A DNA stretch of 7,216 nucleotides from Candidatus Limimorpha equi. GTDB taxonomy: Bacteria; Bacteroidota; Bacteroidia; Bacteroidales; F082. The DNA is taken from assembly GCA_018065885.1 (NCBI GenBank), contig JAGHSL010000299.1:1-7216 (forward strand), read 5' to 3'. A program made the translations under genes and the position numbers. Numbering within the stretch: the first letter of the stretch is position 1; every line of letters begins with the position of its first letter. The notes beneath the pieces were generated by a model. The model did no database searches and was not told the origin of the DNA. It worked only from the letters and a program-made list of their open reading frames with translations. Positions 1 to 6,472 of the stretch are shown here, piece by piece.

Positions 1-101
1 ATATACAAGAAATATTATATTATAACATACTATTATTCAACTATATAAGAAAACGTTTAATAAAAAATTCGTGTAAAGTGATTTTGTAATAAATAAAATA
101 G
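1..101. other. AT-rich intergenic leader
   Basis: This stretch is strikingly AT-rich compared with the coding regions, and I see no gene on either strand that is not a shadow of the gene to the right. It presumably holds the upstream part of the promoter region for the AlbA_2-type gene. The end of the preceding gene is outside the window, so its length cannot be given. Confidence 0.6.
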
Positions 102-109
102 TATTTTTG
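83..109 (+). promoter_or_regulatory. Bacteroidetes-type promoter for the AlbA_2 gene
   Basis: TATTTTTG at 102-109 matches the Bacteroidetes -7 consensus TAnnTTTG exactly. A TTTG at 83-86 could serve as the -33 element, but the 15-bp spacing is shorter than usual, so only the -7 part is convincing. Transcription would begin near 115-117, about 15 bases before the ATG at 131. The leader there is purine-rich (runs of A with single G), without a strong Shine-Dalgarno sequence. The element also overlaps the alternative TTG start at 107, which argues against that start. Confidence 0.5.
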
Positions 110-130
110 CGGCAGAAAAAGAAAAGAAAA

Positions 131-1633
131 ATGACACCGCAAGAAGTAAGGAAAACCATCAGCAAACACGAAGGCATTTCGGTTGAGCTAAAAGAATGCA
201 CCCAAGGCATACACCCGTCGGTGTACGAATCGGTCTGTTCCTTCCTTAACAGACTTGGAGGCACCATCATCATGGGCGTTTCCGACAAAGGCGAAATACT
301 CGGCATCGATGAAAAACACATCGGCGGCATGCAGAAAAACTTCGTCAACCAAATCAACAACAAGGAAATCCTTAACCCTATCACCTATATCATACCGGAA
401 GTGGTTGAAATGGAAGACGGCAAAAAAGTCATCGTGCTCAATGTGCCGGAAAGTCCGCAAGTGCACACCTATAAAAAACACTTCTACGACCGTAACGATG
501 AAGGCGACATGGACATCACCGACAACCAATATCTGATTTCGGCCATGTTCCTCAGAAAATCAGCCTATTCGAGCGAAAAAAAGGTGATTCCCGGATTGAC
601 CATTGACGACTTCAGCGAAGAAACCTTCGAGAAAACCCGGCGCGAACTGAAAGTGTATCATCCCGACCACATCTGGCGCTCGATGACCAACGAAGAAATA
701 CTCAAGCACTCCGGCTTTTGGGACCGCGACCCGGAAACCGGCAAAGAAGGGTTCATACTTGCCGCGCTGCTGCTTTGGGGCAAGGAAGAGGCAATATTGA
801 AGCATTTGCCTTATTACCAGACCGATGCCATCTATTGGAGCCAGCCATTCAAGCGGTTCATCGCCCCAACTAAGGAAATCGGCGAATCGTTTTACGATGA
901 CCGCGAGCGCCTCTCTTGCAACCTGATTGAGACCTACGAAACACTAATGAATTTCGTCAGGCGCAACATGAGGCACACCGAAGTGATGGACGAAACCGGT
1001 GGGCGAAGAATCGACTTACGCGAAATCATCTTCCGCGAAATCATCTCCAACTTCTGCATTCACCGCGAATATTACTACAACTACACCGGCCGAATACTCA
1101 TCTATTCCGACCGATTCATCACCGAAAACTGGACCAAGCAGACCCAACGCGGCGCCGTTGACCTCGACACGCTCCGCCCAAACCGGAAAAACCCGATCAT
1201 ATCGAATGTGTTCGGTTTGATGAATTACTACGAAGGCGTCGGCAAGGGAATGAGCCGAATCAAGCAGTATCTTCCGCTTTACAACCGCCACGCAACAGTT
1301 GAAATCGAAAACGGCGACGAATTCAGGTTCACCATCAACATGCCCCAATATTATCAAATCAACGATTCCGAAAGTTTGTCATTTATGGTTCATGAAGCAC
1401 AAGCACCTTACGGAGCAGTTCCCAAACCTGCCAAAAAGACTTTTTCGCTCAACGAGAAAGAGCGGATGATTGTGAGGCTCGTCAAGAACAAGCCAAACAT
1501 CACCCAATCGGCCATTGCTGCAGCATTAGGATACTCCAGACAGACCATACACACGCTTATGAAGAAACTGGTGGAACAAGGCGTCATCATCCATGTCGGT
1601 CCTGATAAAGGCGGGCATTGGGAAGTTATTTGA
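131..1633 (+). CDS. AlbA_2 (Schlafen-like) ATP-binding protein with C-terminal winged helix
   Basis: A 500-residue protein of the 'putative DNA-binding domain / ATP-binding protein' family. Residues about 12-140 form the AlbA_2 (AAA_4) domain, with the charged strand SVELKE and the signature FLNRLGGTIIMGVSDKG near 38-54. A linker follows, then a GHKL-like HATPase_c_4 region: LREIIFREIISN at 296-307, HREYY at 311-315, a strand ending YSDRF, and the glycine loop GVGKGMSRI at 369-377. Residues about 440-500 form a helix-turn-helix or winged helix (ITQSAIAAALGYSRQTIHTL). Family knowledge points to nucleic-acid binding with a nucleotide-binding module; a transcriptional regulatory role is inferred, and the target is unknown. 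ATG 131 is preferred over TTG 107 because TTG 107 lies inside the probable -7 promoter element and would add only a short lysine-rich tail before the conserved domain. The TGA falls in the first unit of the downstream tandem repeat. It is not a full helicase, although databases often name it so. Confidence 0.85.
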   Translation: MTPQEVRKTISKHEGISVELKECTQGIHPSVYESVCSFLNRLGGTIIMGVSDKGEILGIDEKHIGGMQKNFVNQINNKEILNPITYIIPEVVEMEDGKKVIVLNVPESPQVHTYKKHFYDRNDEGDMDITDNQYLISAMFLRKSAYSSEKKVIPGLTIDDFSEETFEKTRRELKVYHPDHIWRSMTNEEILKHSGFWDRDPETGKEGFILAALLLWGKEEAILKHLPYYQTDAIYWSQPFKRFIAPTKEIGESFYDDRERLSCNLIETYETLMNFVRRNMRHTEVMDETGGRRIDLREIIFREIISNFCIHREYYYNYTGRILIYSDRFITENWTKQTQRGAVDLDTLRPNRKNPIISNVFGLMNYYEGVGKGMSRIKQYLPLYNRHATVEIENGDEFRFTINMPQYYQINDSESLSFMVHEAQAPYGAVPKPAKKTFSLNEKERMIVRLVKNKPNITQSAIAAALGYSRQTIHTLMKKLVEQGVIIHVGPDKGGHWEVI

Positions 1634-1731
1634 GATTTAAAGATTTGAGATTTAAAGATTTGAGATTTAAAGATTTAAGATTTAATGATTTGAGATTTAA
1701 TGATTTGAGATTTAATGATTTGAGATTTATC
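1630..1731. repeat. 15-bp tandem repeat, about 6.7 copies
   Basis: Seven head-to-tail units of 15 bp begin at 1630, 1645, 1660, 1675, 1690, 1705 and 1720. The first three read TTGAGATTTAAAGAT. The fourth is TTAAGATTTAATGAT, the fifth and sixth are TTGAGATTTAATGAT, and the last keeps only TTGAGATTTA before the next gene. The array swallows the stop codon of the upstream gene (TGA 1631-1633) and ends just before the ATG at 1732. One frame is open throughout and would encode repeated LRFKD or LRFND in frame with the lipoprotein; both other frames have a stop in each unit. Each unit contributes a TTTG, a core word of Bacteroidetes promoters, but none makes a full TAnnTTTG. The last unit places GAGA about 8 bases before the ATG. 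The array fills the whole intergenic gap, and its function is unknown. Confidence 0.95.
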
Positions 1732-2364
1732 ATGGAAAAAACAGTTTTATTCGCTTTTTTAGCGGCATTTCTGCTGGTTGGTTGCGGCAGAAACGACAAT
1801 TACATCATCCCTGTCGATTACGAAAAGTATTACGAAGTCAAAAGCGACCTCTCGGAAACCGAAAGTCAGGAGATTAACGAAAGAATTATGACTGACATGC
1901 AACGCGCCACCATCGGTAAGACGATTCCCGACATCAAAGTCAAGGACATTGATGGGAAGGAATTCCGCCTGAAAAAGCTGATTCAGCATCCTTCCGTCGC
2001 CATTTTCAGCGCACACAACAGCAGCTGGGGCAAGCGCGATGCCGAAGTTGATTTTCCGAATGCCATCCGCGCTTTGGAAGATGAAATGGAAGGCATCGGC
2101 GTTTTCTGCCTCGTGGAAAACAGCGCAGATTATGACCAAAACGCAGTGATGGATTATGCTTGGCAATTGCAAAAAAATTACAGCAAGGTCTATCTCATCG
2201 ACCAGAAAGATGCGCAAAGTATGAACCTAAGCATCTGTCCGACAAAATATTTCATCAACGAAAAGCACATTGTCACCGATATGTATGCCGGTTATGCCTT
2301 TGAAGAGGAAGACCGGCAATTGATTCTATTAAGTGGTATTTATTCAATGCAGGAAAAGTTATGA
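1732..2364 (+). CDS. Thioredoxin-fold lipoprotein lacking a CXXC active site
   Basis: A 210-residue envelope lipoprotein. Residues 1-17 are a signal peptide with a hydrophobic core and the lipobox LVGC, giving lipidated Cys18. The residues after the Cys (GRND) do not form a clear surface-export signal, so a periplasm-facing anchor is more likely. From about residue 60 it resembles the TlpA/AhpC-TSA thioredoxin fold: TIGKTIPDIKVKDIDGKEF, then a strand (SVAIFSAH), and near the C-terminus CPTKYFINEKHIV, which matches the cis-proline loop and following strand. Where TlpA-like proteins have WCxxC, this one has NSSWGK (96-101). The only other cysteines are Cys126 and Cys169, the latter immediately before the putative cis-Pro170. 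An ordinary dithiol oxidoreductase role therefore looks unlikely; a binding or redox-silent role is inferred. ATG 1732 is chosen because the signal peptide must be N-terminal; an in-frame TTG at 1618 would put the tandem repeat ahead of it. The TGA overlaps the msrA start (ATGA), suggesting translational coupling. Confidence 0.75.
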   Translation: MEKTVLFAFLAAFLLVGCGRNDNYIIPVDYEKYYEVKSDLSETESQEINERIMTDMQRATIGKTIPDIKVKDIDGKEFRLKKLIQHPSVAIFSAHNSSWGKRDAEVDFPNAIRALEDEMEGIGVFCLVENSADYDQNAVMDYAWQLQKNYSKVYLIDQKDAQSMNLSICPTKYFINEKHIVTDMYAGYAFEEEDRQLILLSGIYSMQEKL

Positions 2365-2852
2365 TGAACAAGGCACATTTTGCAGCAGGCTGCTTTTGGG
2401 GCGTGGAATATTATTTCAAACGCCTGAACGGAGTTTTGAAAACCACCGTCGGGTTCATGGGCGGTTCGGTCGTCAGTCCAAGTTACAAACTCGTTAAAAC
2501 GGGAACGACGGGGCATTTGGAAACCATTGAAGTGGAATACGATTCCGACAAGGTCAGTTACGAAGATTTGATAAAGTATTTCTTTGAAATACACGACTTT
2601 GAGCAGACAGATGGCCAAGGCATTGACATTGGAAGCCAGTATCTTTCGGCGATTTTCTATGCTTCAGAAGAAGAAAAGGCGACAGCCGAAATTATCATTG
2701 CCGAACTGACCGGAATGGGTTATCAGGTAGCGACAAAGATTCGCAAAGCCGAGGCCTTCTACCCTGCCGAAGACTATCACCAGAATTATTTGGACTTGCG
2801 CAACGAAACCCCTGAATGTCATGTCTATAGAAGAATATTTGGGAACCGTTGA
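2361..2852 (+). CDS. msrA: Peptide-methionine (S)-S-oxide reductase MsrA
   Basis: A 163-residue stand-alone MsrA, which reduces the S-epimer of methionine sulfoxide in proteins and free methionine, usually with thioredoxin as reductant. The active-site motif GCFWGVE begins at residue 10, with catalytic Cys11. Other family blocks are VGFMGGSVVSPSYKLV, TGHLETIEVEYD, FFEIHDF, QGIDIGSQYLSAIFY and AEDYHQNYL. Cys153, in the C-terminal CHVY, is the only other cysteine and the natural candidate for the resolving residue. Departures from the common pattern are that the VCxGxTGH segment is VKTGTTGH, without its cysteine, and GxQYRS is GSQYLS. There is no signal peptide, so it acts in the cytoplasm, and there is no fused MsrB domain. 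The start at 2361 overlaps the preceding TGA by 4 bases; ATG 2364 is equally possible and changes one residue. The gene is almost certainly cotranscribed with its two neighbours. Confidence 0.96.
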   Translation: MMNKAHFAAGCFWGVEYYFKRLNGVLKTTVGFMGGSVVSPSYKLVKTGTTGHLETIEVEYDSDKVSYEDLIKYFFEIHDFEQTDGQGIDIGSQYLSAIFYASEEEKATAEIIIAELTGMGYQVATKIRKAEAFYPAEDYHQNYLDLRNETPECHVYRRIFGNR

Positions 2853-3264
2853 GAAAGGCGACCTCGAGATTGAAGACAAATCTTCGCTGATGGGCATGAG
2901 TTTTCCGCACAAGATTCTCTTCAACGGCCAACAGCTTTGCATCATGAAGAAGGAGGCTAAAATCAGCGGCATCCCTTGTGGAAAATACAAGCTCACCATT
3001 CAGAGCATGTTTCCTTTCATTTCTGCCGATGCCGAAATCGACATCAGGCAAGGCGAAAACAAAGTCACCTTCACCGACAAGGAAAAGTTCTGGGACGTAC
3101 TATTCACCATCGACCTGATATTGATGGTCGTCCATTGGTTCATTCATCTGCCGAATAACATCGACCTGATTTACAGGATTGTAACCGATGGCTATTTCGT
3201 TCTTTGGCTGATTTACGAATGGGCGATACGGAAAAAATATTTCAAGATAAGTATGTTGAATTGA
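2821..3264 (+). CDS. Small membrane protein of unknown function, overlapping msrA
   Basis: I do not recognise a named family. The 147-residue product has a hydrophilic N-terminal part rich in short beta-like segments (residues about 5-85), including IPCGKYKLTIQSMFPF, which recalls the turn-and-strand pattern of PEGA-like or carboxypeptidase-regulatory beta-sandwich domains; this is only a resemblance. Two hydrophobic segments follow at about 92-110 (around LFTIDLILMVVHWFIHL) and 114-134 (around IYRIVTDGYFVLWLIY), separated by a short PNN turn, so they could form a membrane hairpin. The RKKYFK tail after the second segment suggests a cytoplasmic C-terminus by the positive-inside rule. With two segments, the N-terminal domain would then also be cytoplasmic. 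The start at 2821 lies inside msrA and overlaps it by 32 bases in another frame. ATG 2890 or 2896 would avoid the overlap but remove about 23-25 residues. Third in a probable operon with the lipoprotein and msrA. Confidence 0.7.
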   Translation: MSIEEYLGTVEKGDLEIEDKSSLMGMSFPHKILFNGQQLCIMKKEAKISGIPCGKYKLTIQSMFPFISADAEIDIRQGENKVTFTDKEKFWDVLFTIDLILMVVHWFIHLPNNIDLIYRIVTDGYFVLWLIYEWAIRKKYFKISMLN

Positions 3265-3270
3265 TTGTGT

Positions 3271-3410
3271 TGACAATTTGCAATGAGCTTCTGACAATTT
3301 GCAAGGTGCCGTTGCAAACGTGCAATGGGCTTTCGACAATTGGATAGGTGCCGTTGCAAACTATGCAAAACAGGCCTGACAAACGGATAGGTGGCATTGC
3401 ACATTTTCAC
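3271..3410. repeat. Degenerate 21/42-bp period repeat rich in TTGCAA
   Basis: About six to seven diverged units of 20-22 bp can be aligned. TGACAA or GACAA recurs at 3271, 3292, 3335 and 3377, giving steps near 21, 42 and 43. GGTGCCGTTGCA occurs exactly at 3305-3316 and again 42 bp later at 3347-3358. A 17-bp block starting GGATAGGTG appears at 3342-3358 and, with two mismatches, at 3385-3401. The palindrome TTGCAA lies at 3278, 3299, 3312 and 3354, with another beyond the array at 3483. TTTGCAA at 3298-3304 and TTGCAAA at 3312-3318 form a perfect 7-bp inverted repeat around a 7-base loop. It fills the first half of the 346-bp gap before pckA. No coding function is supported. Confidence 0.75.
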
Positions 3411-3561
3411 CACACCCCTTGACGCTTAGAAAAAGCATCATGCAAAACCATTTGAATAACCTAAAACACTTTTGACCTTTGTTTGCAATTCACCCCTCAT
3501 AGTTTATCATTGGAAATTAAATTATTTTCATCCATTCGCTGCTACCCTTTCAAAGAATTAC
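3411..3561. other. Non-coding stretch upstream of pckA
   Basis: This part of the intergenic gap holds no credible gene on either strand. It becomes AT-rich towards pckA. One isolated TTTGCAATT near 3482 repeats the core word of the upstream array. No strong terminator hairpin with a T-run is visible after the small membrane protein gene, so how that operon ends is unclear. Confidence 0.5.
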
Positions 3562-3569
3562 TATCTTTG
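3562..3569 (+). promoter_or_regulatory. -7 promoter element of pckA
   Basis: TATCTTTG matches the Bacteroidetes -7 consensus TAnnTTTG exactly. Transcription would start near 3575-3577, leaving a leader of about 35 bases before the ATG at 3611. A good -33 TTTG at normal spacing is absent; the nearest candidate is TTCG at 3535-3538, 23 bp upstream. The leader is AT-rich with no Shine-Dalgarno sequence, as is common in this phylum. Confidence 0.6.
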
Positions 3570-3610
3570 CAGACCAAATGCGAATTATTAAACACAATTT
3601 ACATTAAAAT

Positions 3611-5233
3611 ATGGCAAAAAACATCGAAGAAATCAGAGAAGCGCTGGCCTCATACGGCATCACCGGCGTGAAAGAGATTTACTACAATCCAAGTTACGAA
3701 CAACTCTTCAAGGATGAAATGGATCCATCTTTGGAAGGCTACGACAAAGGCGTGCTGACCGAACTCAATGCTGTCAACGTGATGACCGGCATCTACACAG
3801 GCCGTTCTCCTAAGGACAAATACATCGTCATGGACGAAAACTCGAAAGACACCGTTTGGTGGACTTCCGATGCCTACAAGAACGACAATCACCCTATGAG
3901 TCAGGAAGTTTGGGCTACCGTGAAAGGCATTGCCAAGAACGCCCTCTGCAACAAGAACCTCTATGTCGTTGATGCTTTCTGCGGTGCCAACAAGGATACC
4001 CGTATGGCAGTCCGCTTCATCATGGAAGTGGCTTGGCAGGCTCATTTCGTTGAAAACATGTTCATCAAGCCAAGCGCTGAAGAACTGGCCAACTTCAAGC
4101 CGAACTTCACCGTTTACACAGCTTCAAAGGCTTCCGTCGAAAACTTCAAGGAACTCGGTCTTAACAGTAGCACCTGCGTTGCCTTCAACGTGACCAGCCA
4201 CGAACAGGTCATCCTGAACACATGGTACGGCGGCGAAATGAAGAAAGGTATGTTCAGCATGATGAACTACTACCTGCCGCTGAAGGGCATCGCTTCCATG
4301 CACTGCTCCGCCAACACCGATATGGAAGGCAAGAACACCGCCATCTTCTTCGGTCTGTCAGGCACTGGCAAGACTACCCTTTCGACCGACCCGAAGCGTC
4401 TCCTCATTGGTGACGATGAACACGGCTGGGACGACAACGGCGTCTTCAATTTTGAAGGCGGCTGCTATGCCAAGGTCATCAACCTCGACAAGGAAAGTGA
4501 ACCTGACATTTATAACGCCATCAAGCGCAATGCTTTGTTAGAAAACGTCACCGTCGATGCAGAAGGCAAGATTAACTTCGCCGACAAGAGCGTGACCGAG
4601 AACACCCGCGTCAGCTATCCTATCGACCACATCGAAAAGATTGTCCGTCCGGTTTCAGCTGGTCCTGATGCCAAGAACGTCATCTTCCTCAGTGCCGATG
4701 CTTTCGGCGTGTTGCCACCAGTCAGCATCCTGACTCCTGAACAGACCAAATATTACTTCCTCTCCGGCTTCACCGCCAAATTGGCTGGCACCGAACGCGG
4801 TATCACCGAACCTACTCCTACTTTCAGCGCTTGCTTTGGTCAGGCATTCTTGGAACTCCACCCAACCAAATACGGTGAGGAACTCGTGAAGAAGATGGAA
4901 AAATCAGGCGCTAAGGCTTATCTCGTCAACACTGGTTGGAACGGCTCAGGCAAGCGCATCTCCATCCGCGACACTCGTGGCATCATTGATGCTATCCTCG
5001 ATGGCAGCATCAACAAGGCTGAGACAAAGATGATTCCTACCTTCAACTTTGAAGTGCCTACCTCATTGCCAGGCGTTGACCCGAAGATTCTCGACCCACG
5101 CGACACCTACGCCGACCCAAGCGTTTGGGAAGAAAAGGCAAAAGACCTCGCAGGCCGCTTCATCAAGAACTTTGAAAAGTACACGACAAACGAGGCTGGT
5201 AAGGCTCTCGTCGCTGCTGGTCCGAAACTGTAA
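3611..5233 (+). CDS. pckA: Phosphoenolpyruvate carboxykinase (ATP)
   Basis: A 540-residue ATP-type PEPCK, the same length as the E. coli enzyme. It interconverts oxaloacetate + ATP and PEP + CO2 + ADP in the cytoplasm. In gut-type Bacteroidales it often runs in the CO2-fixing direction on the route to succinate; that direction is family knowledge, not visible here. Visible residues include the substrate-binding Arg65 in GRSPKDKY, Tyr206 and Lys211/Lys212 in WYGGEMKKG, His231 in SMHCSAN, the P-loop GLSGTGKT at 248-255 with Lys254, the metal-binding Asp268 and Asp269 in IGDDEHGW, Arg333 in NTRVSYP, then ITEPTPTFSACFG and NTGWNGSGKRISI. All key sites are present and the frame is intact. ATG 3611 gives the expected N-terminus about 35 bases after the probable transcription start. 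It is monocistronic, with its own promoter and a strong terminator 20 bases after the stop. Confidence 0.98.
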   Translation: MAKNIEEIREALASYGITGVKEIYYNPSYEQLFKDEMDPSLEGYDKGVLTELNAVNVMTGIYTGRSPKDKYIVMDENSKDTVWWTSDAYKNDNHPMSQEVWATVKGIAKNALCNKNLYVVDAFCGANKDTRMAVRFIMEVAWQAHFVENMFIKPSAEELANFKPNFTVYTASKASVENFKELGLNSSTCVAFNVTSHEQVILNTWYGGEMKKGMFSMMNYYLPLKGIASMHCSANTDMEGKNTAIFFGLSGTGKTTLSTDPKRLLIGDDEHGWDDNGVFNFEGGCYAKVINLDKESEPDIYNAIKRNALLENVTVDAEGKINFADKSVTENTRVSYPIDHIEKIVRPVSAGPDAKNVIFLSADAFGVLPPVSILTPEQTKYYFLSGFTAKLAGTERGITEPTPTFSACFGQAFLELHPTKYGEELVKKMEKSGAKAYLVNTGWNGSGKRISIRDTRGIIDAILDGSINKAETKMIPTFNFEVPTSLPGVDPKILDPRDTYADPSVWEEKAKDLAGRFIKNFEKYTTNEAGKALVAAGPKL

Positions 5234-5252
5234 AGTTCAAACAAACATAAAC

Positions 5253-5282
5253 AAAAAGTCCGCTGAGTTCAGCGGACTTTTT
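5253..5282. terminator. Bidirectional intrinsic terminator between pckA and dnaN
   Basis: AAAAAGTCCGCTGA at 5253-5266 is perfectly complementary to TCAGCGGACTTTTT at 5269-5282. Because the two innermost bases cannot close, the practical loop is AGTT and the stem is closed by G5265-C5270. The GC-rich core (GTCCGCTG/CAGCGGAC) is flanked by A5 on the left and T5 on the right, so transcripts from either strand end in a U-run. It lies 19 bases after the pckA stop and 24 bases from the dnaN stop, and so serves both convergent genes. Confidence 0.93.
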
Positions 5283-5306
5283 CATTTTATAATAAGATCA
5301 AAAACT

Positions 5307-6434
5307 TCATTGATTCAGCATCACAGGCATCAGCAACATCAGCAGGTCTTCCGATTCGTTTTCATTTTCAACAGGTGTGAGGATGCCAGCACGGTTTGGA
5401 GCCGACATTTCGAGTTTCACCTCCTGTGCGCCAGTGTTGGCCAACATTTCCTGGAAGAAACGCGAGTTGAAGCCGATTTCCATATCGTCGCCCGTATAGC
5501 TGCAAGCGAGGCGTTCCTTTGCTTCGTTGTAGAAATCGATGTCTTCAGCCGTCAAGATGATTTCCTGGCCAGAGAGTCTGAAACGCACCTGATGTGTTGC
5601 CTTGCTGGAGAAGACTGCCACACGGCGGATGGCCGACAGGAACATCTGACGGTCGATGAGCATCTGGTTCGGGTTGTTCTTTGGAATGACGGTCTCGTAG
5701 TTCGGATAACGGCCTTCAATCAGGCGGCAGACCAAAGTGTAGTCGCCAAACACGAATGAAGCGTTGGTCTTGTTGAACTCAATCAAGACGTTTTCTTCAG
5801 CAAAACCACTCAAAATGCTCTTCAGCTGATTGATAGGTTTCTTTGGCATGATGAACGATGCCGGAGTATCCGACTTGATGTCCAATCTTCTGTAACGCAC
5901 CAATTTATGAGCATCGGTAGCGACAAAAGTCAGATAGTTTTCATTCATTTCCAAAAGCACGCCCGACATGATTGGACGCAGTTCATCGGTACCCGTAGCG
6001 AAAACGGTCTTCTCGAAACCGGCGGCCAAAGCCTCGGCAGGGATTTCCCACATCTGGGTATCTTCCATCGCAGGCACCGTTGGAAATTCGTCGCTCTTGT
6101 GGCCAGCCAGTTTGTAACGGCCTTCGCCGGCGATGAGTTCAACGGCAAGATTGTCGAGATTGACGGAAACGGTAATCGGCACATCCGGGAAGTTCTTCAT
6201 GATGTCCAAGAGGATGCGGGCCGGAATGGTCACTTCGCCAGTGCCTTCCATCATGTCAGGCTGAAGGGCGACGCTCATGGTGACTTCGAGGTCGGAAACC
6301 GTGATTTTCAATCCGTTTTCGGTCTGCTGAAAGAGGAAGTCATCCAAAATCGGCAGGTTGTTTTTTGAGCCGATGACACCGCTCAGGGCTTGCAGGCTCT
6401 TCAGAAGCTTAACGCTTGGTATAATGAATTTCAT
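5307..6434 (-). CDS. dnaN: DNA polymerase III beta subunit (sliding clamp)
   Basis: A 375-residue beta clamp, the ring-shaped homodimer that tethers DNA polymerase III to DNA and recruits repair and replication partners through its hydrophobic pocket. The N-terminus MKFIIPSVKLLKSLQALSGVI, the block LPILDDFLF near 27-35 and SDLEVTM near 47-53 are typical of domain 1. The interdomain segment CRLIEGRYPNYETVIP is a strong signature between domains 2 and 3. The C-terminus LLMLLMPVMLNQ corresponds to the usual MPMRL-type tail lining the partner-binding pocket. Length and frame are normal. The start at 6434 is fixed by the family N-terminus. It is not next to dnaA in this window; it faces pckA and follows the PDDEXK-type gene by 105 bases on the same strand, so its own promoter is likely. 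Confidence 0.98.
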   Translation of the reverse strand: MKFIIPSVKLLKSLQALSGVIGSKNNLPILDDFLFQQTENGLKITVSDLEVTMSVALQPDMMEGTGEVTIPARILLDIMKNFPDVPITVSVNLDNLAVELIAGEGRYKLAGHKSDEFPTVPAMEDTQMWEIPAEALAAGFEKTVFATGTDELRPIMSGVLLEMNENYLTFVATDAHKLVRYRRLDIKSDTPASFIMPKKPINQLKSILSGFAEENVLIEFNKTNASFVFGDYTLVCRLIEGRYPNYETVIPKNNPNQMLIDRQMFLSAIRRVAVFSSKATHQVRFRLSGQEIILTAEDIDFYNEAKERLACSYTGDDMEIGFNSRFFQEMLANTGAQEVKLEMSAPNRAGILTPVENENESEDLLMLLMPVMLNQ

Positions 6435-6472
6435 ATTGTTATGTATTTATTCTTGTTGTCAAATTGAATTGG

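Noticed and set aside
37..384. Minus-strand 115-residue hydrophobic open frame
   Set aside because: It is antisense to the AlbA_2 domain coding region and its promoter; its hydrophobic look comes from the complement of lysine/glutamate-rich codons and AT-rich DNA.
107..1633. A defence system built on the AlbA_2/Schlafen-like protein
   Set aside because: Neither neighbour is a known defence component, and the domain plan (AlbA_2, HATPase-like, winged helix) fits the widespread regulator-like family.
1618..1731. N-terminal extension of the lipoprotein reading LRFKD/LRFND repeats from a TTG start
   Set aside because: It would bury the signal peptide and lipobox behind 38 residues of repeat-encoded sequence. 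ATG 1732 gives a textbook lipoprotein start.
3271..3410. CRISPR-like array
   Set aside because: Units are diverged, have no separate unique spacers of regular length, and no cas genes are nearby.
3100..3413. Two minus-strand open frames (3339-3100 and 3413-3213) with periodic Cys-rich repeats such as LQRHLANCQKL
   Set aside because: Their periodicity simply reflects the 21/42-bp DNA repeat, which lacks stops on that strand. They run into the 3' end of the membrane protein gene and have no independent coding evidence.
5049..5759. Plus-strand 236-residue open frame across the pckA end and dnaN
   Set aside because: It crosses the terminator and lies in the wrong frame of pckA and antisense to dnaN, both of which are fully supported.
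5907..6368. Plus-strand 153-residue open frame opposite dnaN
   Set aside because: It lies entirely antisense to dnaN and has no recognisable family features, so it is a shadow frame.
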